The translations under genes were made by a program, and so were the position numbers. The notes beneath the pieces are model-generated. The model saw only the letters and a list, made by a program, of their open reading frames with translations. It had not been told where the DNA came from and ran no database searches. Of a stretch of 57,803 bases of DNA, positions 52,011 to 57,803 are shown piece by piece. This stretch comes from Candidatus Omnitrophota bacterium (GTDB lineage Bacteria; Omnitrophota; Gorgyraeia; 2-01-FULL-45-10): assembly GCA_028699255.1 (NCBI GenBank), contig JAQVUX010000005.1, positions 108,548-166,350 of the forward strand. Reading direction: 5' to 3'. Within the stretch, counting starts at the first letter, position 1. Each line of letters begins with the position of its first letter.

Positions 52011-54620
52011 TCATTTTAACCGCTTCGCGATAACCTCTGTTATAGCCTTCAAAGCGCCCGACAGTTTCTCCGGCGCCTTGCCGCCGCCCTGCGCGAATAA
52101 TGGCTTTCCCCCGCCGGAACCGTCGATCATGGCGGCAAACTCTTTGGCCAGGTCACCCGCGCTTAAACTCTTTCCCGCGAGAGCCTCACCGACAGCTACT
52201 ATGAATGACACCCTGGCAGAGTCTTTCGCGGCCAATATTATGACCGACGACGCCTCTTTCGATTTTATCCTGTCGCTTAAAGAACGCAGGCCCTCTATAT
52301 TTATGCCGTCTATCGTTTCGGCTATTATTTTAATTTGGCCTACCGTCTTCGCGCCGGCCAAAAATGAATCGATCCTCGCGGCGTTCTCCTGCAAAACCGC
52401 GCCCATCCTCTTGCGGCCTTCATCTTTCTCTTTCTGCGCCTTAAGTTTTAATTCCTTAGCTTCTTCCTGTTTCGCGATCCACTCCACCGCCGCCGCGCCG
52501 GTAAGGGCCTCTATGCGCCGCACGCCCGAAGCTATCGAGCTCTCGCTCGTTATCCTGAATATGCCGATATCTTTTGTGTTATCGGCGTGCGTCCCGCCGC
52601 ATAATTCTTTCGATACACCTTTTATCGTAACCACGCGCACCGTTTTCTCGTACTTCTCGCCGAATAGCGCCATGGCGCCCTCGCTACGCGCCTCTTCGAG
52701 CGACTCGATGGTCTTGCCGACCGGCACCGCGTCTTTGATGAAACCATTCACCATCTCCTCGACACGCGAGACCTCGCGCTCGTCCATCTTCTTCATATGT
52801 GTAAAATCGAACCTTAAATGTTCGCTGTCGACGAGCGAACCCGTCTGATGGACGTGCTCGCCGAGCACCTTTCTTAAGGCCGCCTGCAAAAGATGGGTAG
52901 CGGTATGGTTGGCGGCCACTTTCATGCGGATATCTTCGTCTATCGTAGCCTTAGCCGTTTCACCATTTACGAGCTTACCGCGCAACATGCGCCCGATGTG
53001 GACTATCGTAGCGCCTATCTTTTTGGCGTCCTCTACCTCCATCGCGCCCGACGGCGTCTCGATCCTGCCCCAGTCGCCGGCCTGCCCGCCCGACTCGCCG
53101 TAGAATGGCGTCCTGTCGAGTATCACCTCGCCGCCATCCAGAACAGCGACGACCTTCGCTTCGGCGTGCGAGTTCTCGTAGCCTAAAAATTCCGTCTTAA
53201 GGCCCAGCGCTTCCACCTTCTTGGCGAATGTTTCGGTAAATATCTCGCCTTTTATCTTGGTACCCGCGCGGGATTTTTGCCTCTGTTCTTCCAAAAATCC
53301 GTCGAACGCGGCCTTATCTATTTTTAGGCTGAACTTTTCCGCTATCTCTTCGAGCATCTCGTATGGCATGCCGTATGTATCATAAAAATCGAATGCCGCC
53401 GCGGCGAGGTCTTTGCCTGTCGTGCCAGTGCTATGCGCGCGCGAAAATACCTCCTCGACTTTGGGCAGTTGCGTATGAATGACCGTTATAAAATTTTCCT
53501 CTTCGCGCTTCACAACCTGCGCTATATCGTCCCGCTTCTCTTTCAAATCCGGATACGCCTCGCCCATCATATCCGTTATCACGCCGATGAGCTTATAAAG
53601 AAATACCTCTTTTATTCCGATCTCCCTGGCATGCGACATCGAGCGCCTGATAAGTTTCCTGACGACATAACCACGCTCCTCATTCGAGGGCATCACACCG
53701 TCGGCGACGCAGAAAGTAACAGCCCGGATATGATCGGCGATAGCACTGATCCTGCTTCGCGCGTCATTGCGAGGAGGCTGCGATCTCTTTTCGGCCGACG
53801 AAGTAATCCCTATTTTAGATTGCTTCGTCCCGCCTTCGGCGTGACTCGCAATGACTTCTGCGATCGGCACGAATATGTCTATCTCGAAATTGGTCTTTAC
53901 CCCCTGCATCACCGAAGCGAGCCTCTCGAGCCCCATGCCCGTATCGATATTTTTATTCGGCAGAGGCTTCAACGCCCCGTCCTTCTGCCTGTCGAATTGT
54001 GTGAACACCATATTCCATACCTCGACGAACCTGCCGCAATCGCAGGCAGGCGTACAGCCCGGCCTGCCGCACCCGACATTCTTGCCGTAATCGTAGAATA
54101 TCTCGGAACACGGGCCGCAGGGGCCATTCGGCCCTTTCGTAGGCGCTTCCGAAGGCCAGAAATTGTCCTTTTCGCCGAATTTCATTATCCTGTTCTCCGG
54201 CAACTTTATAACATTTTTCCAGATTTCATACGCCTCTTCGTCGTCTTTGTAAACGGAAGCCCATAACCTTTCAGAGTCGATCTTTAAAACTTTGGTAAAA
54301 TATTCCCACGCCCACTGGATAGCCTCTTTTTTAAAATAGTCTCCGAAGGAAAAATTGCCGAGCATTTCAAAAAACGTGTGATGGCCCGACGTCCTGCCGA
54401 CATTATCGAGATCTCCAGTGCGCAGGCACTTCTGGCTCGAGGTGGCGCGTTTATATGTGATATTCCGCCCGAGAAACTTCTCCTTGAATTGATTCATGCC
54501 CGCTCCGGTAAAAAGAAGCGTGGGGTCGTCTTTGGGCACGAGCGAATCGCTCGGCACAAAAGTATGCCCCTTCGATTTGAAGAATTCCAGAAATGACTGT
54601 CTTATATCGTCAGTTCGCAT
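52011..54620 (-). CDS. alaS: alanyl-tRNA synthetase with a repeat-derived insertion
   Basis: Class II synthetase of 869 aa. Catalytic marks include FLEFFKSKGH near the start, GMNQFKEKFLG, RATSSQKCLRTGDLDNVG and the NEERGYVVRKLIRR region. The editing domain has HTATHLLQAAL and CGGTHADNTKDIG. Residues ~255-287 (SHAEGGTKQSKIGITSSAEK onward) are not family sequence and are encoded by a GTCATTGCGAG palindrome at 53762-53857. They sit between the NIDTGMGLERL part and AIADHIRAVTF. The frame is kept, so the enzyme is probably functional. Confidence 0.95.
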   Translation of the reverse strand: MRTDDIRQSFLEFFKSKGHTFVPSDSLVPKDDPTLLFTGAGMNQFKEKFLGRNITYKRATSSQKCLRTGDLDNVGRTSGHHTFFEMLGNFSFGDYFKKEAIQWAWEYFTKVLKIDSERLWASVYKDDEEAYEIWKNVIKLPENRIMKFGEKDNFWPSEAPTKGPNGPCGPCSEIFYDYGKNVGCGRPGCTPACDCGRFVEVWNMVFTQFDRQKDGALKPLPNKNIDTGMGLERLASVMQGVKTNFEIDIFVPIAEVIASHAEGGTKQSKIGITSSAEKRSQPPRNDARSRISAIADHIRAVTFCVADGVMPSNEERGYVVRKLIRRSMSHAREIGIKEVFLYKLIGVITDMMGEAYPDLKEKRDDIAQVVKREEENFITVIHTQLPKVEEVFSRAHSTGTTGKDLAAAAFDFYDTYGMPYEMLEEIAEKFSLKIDKAAFDGFLEEQRQKSRAGTKIKGEIFTETFAKKVEALGLKTEFLGYENSHAEAKVVAVLDGGEVILDRTPFYGESGGQAGDWGRIETPSGAMEVEDAKKIGATIVHIGRMLRGKLVNGETAKATIDEDIRMKVAANHTATHLLQAALRKVLGEHVHQTGSLVDSEHLRFDFTHMKKMDEREVSRVEEMVNGFIKDAVPVGKTIESLEEARSEGAMALFGEKYEKTVRVVTIKGVSKELCGGTHADNTKDIGIFRITSESSIASGVRRIEALTGAAAVEWIAKQEEAKELKLKAQKEKDEGRKRMGAVLQENAARIDSFLAGAKTVGQIKIIAETIDGINIEGLRSLSDRIKSKEASSVIILAAKDSARVSFIVAVGEALAGKSLSAGDLAKEFAAMIDGSGGGKPLFAQGGGKAPEKLSGALKAITEVIAKRLK
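53762..53857. repeat. GTCATTGCGAG-type palindrome inside alaS
   Basis: GTCATTGCGAG (53763-53773) and CTCGCAATGAC (53845-53855) are perfect arms around an AGATTGCTTCG-containing core. The sequence is in frame within alaS and close to the extragenic copy at 47673-47742. Confidence 0.85.
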
Positions 54621-55086
54621 TGAGTATTTTATCCACTATCCTTTGCACCGTATCATATTTAAATCCTCGTCGGACGAGGAGGTCATAAAGCCTCTTTATC
54701 GCTTTCGGACGATCGAGCTTCTTCAACTGCTCGAAACGCTCGCGAGCCATGTTGAGGGCTATCCCGTATTCGTCGTACTCCACGGCCTTCTTCGCGAGGG
54801 TAGCGTCGATCACCGCCTCCGGCAGGCCCTTCACCTTCAGCTCGTGGCGCAGGACGACGTCGCCGGCGGGATTGAGCCGCATACGTTCCTCGACCCAGAG
54901 CCAGGCGAACCGCGCATCGTCGATCTCGCCGGACTTGATAAGCCCGGCGATGACCTCCGAAACGACATCGCTCCCATAGCCTTTGAGTTTGAGGCGCGAG
55001 CGTATCTCATACTCGCTCCGCGGCCTCTGCCGCAACAATGCGTAGGCATTGTTAATCGCTTTTTTCGTTTTCTTATCGGGTTCCAA
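54610..55086 (-). CDS. recX: regulatory protein RecX
   Basis: 158 residues of tandem three-helix repeats: AYALLRQRPRSEYEIRSRLKLKGY, VIAGLIKSGEIDDARFAWLWVEER and RHELKVKGLPEAVIDATL. It modulates RecA filaments. The first codon is TTG at 55086, just 2 bp after the recA stop, and no early in-frame ATG exists. It overlaps alaS by 11 bp. Confidence 0.9.
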   Translation of the reverse strand: MEPDKKTKKAINNAYALLRQRPRSEYEIRSRLKLKGYGSDVVSEVIAGLIKSGEIDDARFAWLWVEERMRLNPAGDVVLRHELKVKGLPEAVIDATLAKKAVEYDEYGIALNMARERFEQLKKLDRPKAIKRLYDLLVRRGFKYDTVQRIVDKILNAN

Positions 55087-55088
55087 TT

Positions 55089-56165
55089 TTATTTCAACGC
55101 TTTTTCCAGCACTTCCTTCTCGATCTTCGCCATGACATTAGGATTTTCTTTCAGGAATACGCGGGCGTTCTCCTTGCCCTGGCCCAGCTTATCCTCACCG
55201 TAGATGACCCACGCGCCCGACTTCTGCGTAACGCCGTATGTCTCCGCCATGTCCAGAACACTCCCCGACTTTGATATTCCCTCGTCGAACATTATGTCAA
55301 ATTCCGCTTTTCTGAACGGGGGCGCTACCTTATTTTTAGCTATCGACGCGCGGACACGGTTGCCGACCGCCACTTCATCCTTCTTCAAGGACGCGATGCG
55401 CCGGAGGTCGATCCTAACCGATGCGTAAAATTTAAGCGCCCTGCCGCCCGGGGTCGTCTCGGGATTGCCGAACATGACACCTATCTTCTCGCGGATCTGG
55501 TTGATAAATATTACGCATGTCTTAGACTTCGCGATCGATCCGGAGAGTTTGCGCAGGGCGTGGCTCATGAGCCGCGCCTGCAATCCCATGTGCGACTGGC
55601 CCATCTCACCGTCGATTTCCGCCTTCGGCGTCAATGCCGCGACGGAATCGATGACTACGACGTCGATCGCGTTCGATTTAACGAGCGTCTCGGCAATTTC
55701 GAGGGCCTGTTCGCCGGTATCCGGTTGAGACATGAGGAGATTGTCGAGGTTGACGCCTATCGTCTTCGCGTACCCCGGATCGAATGCGTGCTCCGCGTCG
55801 ATGAAGGCGGCCGTCCCGCCCATCTTCTGCGCGTTCGCTATGATGCTCAAGGTAAGCGTCGTCTTGCCGCTCGACTCCGGGCCGAATATCTCGATGACCC
55901 TGCCGCGCGGAACCCCGCCCACACCGAGCGCTATGTCGATGGCCGCCGACCCCGTCGGGATAGCCGGCACGTCGAGCTTAAAGTCCTGGCCGAGCTTCAT
56001 TATAGAGCCCTTCCCGAACTGTTTCTCTATGTGCTCAACCGCCAGGTCGAGCGCTTTTGTCTTCTGATCCTGGATCTTCTGGCTTTGCTTATCAGCCTCG
56101 GACATATCCTTCGAATCCTTAGCCTCTTTAACCTCTTCCTTTTCCTTCCCCTTCTGCTTAACCAT
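55089..56165 (-). CDS. recA: recombinase RecA
   Basis: 358 residues. Walker A GPESSGKT is at 95-102, with [16 protein letters not shown] before it, [22 protein letters not shown]-like block, the L2 region [30 protein letters not shown], and [17 protein letters not shown]. An unusual charged N-terminal extension of about 30 residues ([18 protein letters not shown]) precedes the core. A start at M21 is possible. GGAG lies before the ATG at 56165. Confidence 0.97.
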   Translation of the reverse strand: MVKQKGKEKEEVKEAKDSKDMSEADKQSQKIQDQKTKALDLAVEHIEKQFGKGSIMKLGQDFKLDVPAIPTGSAAIDIALGVGGVPRGRVIEIFGPESSGKTTLTLSIIANAQKMGGTAAFIDAEHAFDPGYAKTIGVNLDNLLMSQPDTGEQALEIAETLVKSNAIDVVVIDSVAALTPKAEIDGEMGQSHMGLQARLMSHALRKLSGSIAKSKTCVIFINQIREKIGVMFGNPETTPGGRALKFYASVRIDLRRIASLKKDEVAVGNRVRASIAKNKVAPPFRKAEFDIMFDEGISKSGSVLDMAETYGVTQKSGAWVIYGEDKLGQGKENARVFLKENPNVMAKIEKEVLEKALK

Positions 56166-56236
56166 CTCTCATTCTCCTTTTCTTTTCGTTTATTGAAAAT
56201 CGGACAATATCGTTATCATATCATTTTAGAGCATAT

Positions 56237-56266
56237 ATTATACATTCATCACCTCCTTAGTGTAAA
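56237..56266 (-). promoter_or_regulatory. recA promoter
   Basis: TTTACA (56261-56266), an 18-bp spacer and TATAAT (56237-56242) on the minus strand, with a transcript start near 56230 and a leader of about 65 nt. Neither a CTGT-N8-ACAG nor a GAAC-N4-GTTC SOS box was seen nearby. Confidence 0.6.
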
Positions 56267-56281
56267 GCGATTTTGGCGCGG

Positions 56282-56800
56282 CTAAGGGCGCTTAAAACCT
56301 ATCAATCTCTTCGGTTTTTCAGGCGGCGGCGCCATCAATTGCCGGATAGCCTCGAATATCAACCCGATATCCTTATCGTGTTTATCCATCTTCCTTTCAA
56401 GCTCGGCCAGCTTATGCGCAAGTTCCTTGTGGGTTGCAACAACTTCGCGTAGTCTCATAAATGTTTTGCTAATACCGATATTTATCCTTATTGCCTTTTC
56501 GCTGTTCAAGACACTTGAAAGCATAGCTACGCCATGTTCGGTAAACACATACGGGAAAGTTATCGAGTGTTTCATCGTTTCGAACCGGTGACAATTTTGC
56601 ACCAGTTCATCTTTTTCTTCACGAGTGAGGTGGAATGCGAACTCTTCAGGAAACCGCTGACTATTATACCTGACTTGCCTGTTAAGATATTTTGTTTCTA
56701 CGCCGTATAATTCGGCCAAATCTCTATCTATCATAACTTTTTGTCCTCTTATCACAAATATCCTATTTTCAATCATATCCTGCGGTATTATCTCTTTCAT
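56282..56800 (-). CDS. ORF6N domain (KilA-N-like) protein
   Basis: 172 residues. I choose the ATG at 56800 (MKEIIPQDMIENRIF), which follows AAGGTGAGG. A TTG at 56821 would add seven residues. The N-terminal ORF6N domain is clear: VIRGQKVMIDRDLAELYGVETKYLNRQVRYN, then FPEEFAFHLTREEKDELV and VFTEHGVAMLSSVLNS. A helical C-terminus (ATHKELAHKLAELERKMDKHDK) follows. The family is phage-derived and DNA-binding, and common next to housekeeping genes in uncultured bacteria. It ends just before the recA promoter. Confidence 0.88.
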   Translation of the reverse strand: MKEIIPQDMIENRIFVIRGQKVMIDRDLAELYGVETKYLNRQVRYNSQRFPEEFAFHLTREEKDELVQNCHRFETMKHSITFPYVFTEHGVAMLSSVLNSEKAIRINIGISKTFMRLREVVATHKELAHKLAELERKMDKHDKDIGLIFEAIRQLMAPPPEKPKRLIGFKRP

Positions 56801-56905
56801 CGCCTCACCTTCCCGAACCAATCACTAATTATGACGGTTCTATTTTTATGCGCTCACATCCCCTCACTATATAGACGCTTAAAACGCGGTTTTGTTGCAA
56901 AATAT

Positions 56906-56934
56906 TTTAACTTTTTTTTGGGGTGTGCTATAAT
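56906..56934 (+). promoter_or_regulatory. extended -10 promoter of cinA
   Basis: TGCTATAAT (TATAAT at 56929-56934) is an extended -10. A weak TTTAAC -35-like sequence lies 17 bp upstream. The expected start of transcription, about 56941, coincides with the cinA ATG. Confidence 0.6.
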
Positions 56935-56940
56935 CCAGAC

Positions 56941-57803
56941 ATGACCGCCGAAATAATATCGATAGGCACAGAGCTCCTGTTAGGCCACATCATAAATACG
57001 AATACGGCGTTTCTTTCCCAAAAACTTGCCGAAGCCGGAATAGACGTCTATTACACTTCGGTCGTCGGCGATAATCCCGAGCGCATCACCTCTTCCATAC
57101 GGCAGGCCATAGGCCGCTCCGACATCGTTATCACTACCGGCGGGCTCGGCCCGACTGTAGATGATGTCACGATCGAAACGGTCGCCGCTCTTATCGGTAA
57201 AAAGCTCGTCCTGAACAAAATGGTTCTCAAGTGCCTAAGAGATTATTTCAAATTCAAAAAGATAAAGATGCCCGAGGCGACCCTGCGCCAGGCATATACG
57301 CCCGAAGGCGTAAAGTGCGTGCGCAATAAAGTAGGCACCGCTCCGGGGCTTTTGATAAATTGGAAAGATAAAGTAATAATATGCCTGCCCGGCCCACCCA
57401 GAGAATTGGAACCGATGGTCGTAGACGATATCGTCCCGTACCTTATGAGTAGAGATAGGTACGTCCGTAGGGCACACTTTAGCGCGCCCTATCATGGGCC
57501 GTCTACCCTGAGAAACAGGACGATAAAGATAACCGGCCTTGCCGAATCTATGGTAAATAAGGCGGTAAAAGACCTTTTGGAACTAAAGCCGCCGACCACC
57601 GTCGGGATTTACGCGAAACTGGACGAGGTCAATTTAAGGATAATGGCCAAAGCCGGCGATGAAAAGAGCGCCGCGAAGGCCATCGGGAAAATTGAAACGA
57701 AGATACGCTCGAGACTTAAAGATTATATATTCGGTTACGACGATGAAACGCTGGAGGGTTCTGTCGGCGCTATCCTGACCGCGCGAAAAAAGACGATCGC
57801 CGT
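56941..57803 (+). CDS. cinA: CinA family protein, 5' part (cut by the window end)
   Basis: The ATG at 56941 opens MTAEIISIGTELLLGHIINT, the MoaB-like N-terminal domain of CinA (NMN amidase/ADP-ribose pyrophosphatase family), with TTGGLGPTVDDVT and CLPGPPRELEPM following. 287 codons are present, and the C-terminal deamidase domain is mostly outside. Near residues 171-187 a segment (RDRYVRRAHFSAPYHGPS) replaces the usual short linker and is encoded by a TAGGGC...GCCCTA palindrome at 57468-57491. No ribosome site is found at a usable distance, which fits a leaderless mRNA. Confidence 0.9.
   Translation, partial: MTAEIISIGTELLLGHIINTNTAFLSQKLAEAGIDVYYTSVVGDNPERITSSIRQAIGRSDIVITTGGLGPTVDDVTIETVAALIGKKLVLNKMVLKCLRDYFKFKKIKMPEATLRQAYTPEGVKCVRNKVGTAPGLLINWKDKVIICLPGPPRELEPMVVDDIVPYLMSRDRYVRRAHFSAPYHGPSTLRNRTIKITGLAESMVNKAVKDLLELKPPTTVGIYAKLDEVNLRIMAKAGDEKSAAKAIGKIETKIRSRLKDYIFGYDDETLEGSVGAILTARKKTIA

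Noticed and set aside
56166-56281. SOS box upstream of recA
   Set aside because: No CTGT-N8-ACAG or GAAC-N4-GTTC match was found. Only an imperfect AT-rich palindrome is present.

Overview
The window looks like a chromosomal segment of an uncultured diderm bacterium, most likely Candidatus Omnitrophota. This rests on gene content only. There is an Mla-type lipid transport set and an AsmA-like protein (outer membrane), a giant two-partner-secretion-like adhesin, a mcsA-mcsB-clpC cluster unusual outside Bacillota, and complete his/trp-type biosynthesis genes packed with many intergenic palindromes. No rRNA or tRNA gene was found, so the placement cannot be proven from the window.

Layout. Almost everything is on the minus strand and reads from high to low coordinates. 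At the right edge cinA (plus strand, cut by the window end) diverges from an ORF6N gene, followed by recA, recX and alaS. Next come hisD, hisB, hisH, hisA, hisF, hisI, trpE and trpG. A 3.4 kb restriction-modification island follows, holding two DNA methyltransferases, a 49-residue ORF and an MjaI-like endonuclease. Then come trpD, trpC, trpF and trpB, a second insertion (Bro-N protein plus a small membrane protein), a DUF6941-like gene and trpA. After that lie manC-like, ruvX, an M16 peptidase, rpe, a phosphohexomutase, lepA, lepB, pgsA, plsY and two small unknown genes ending at a terminator. A new promoter starts an ilvE-like gene, mcsA, mcsB, clpC, an AsmA-like gene, mlaE, mlaF, mlaD, a YacL-like PIN-TRAM gene, ispD, ispF, cysE, cysS, tmk, holB, ricT-like and metG. 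The left 7.6 kb is one open reading frame for the adhesin, which runs off the left edge.

How the parts fit. The trp genes keep the order E-G-D-C-F-B-A but are split twice. The restriction-modification island is bounded by 24-bp direct repeats, one of which is the 3' end of trpG. The copy on the far side still reads as an alternative trpG end with its own stop codon, which suggests site-specific insertion that rebuilt the gene end. A family of palindromes with arms TAACCGCGTAGGTT / AACCTACGCGGTTA occupies many gene junctions and supplies the stop codons of tmk and hisI. Other palindromes lie in frame inside alaS and probably cinA and trpE, much like Rickettsia palindromic elements. Two genes, ilvE-like and cinA, have promoters so close to the start codon that leaderless mRNAs are likely.
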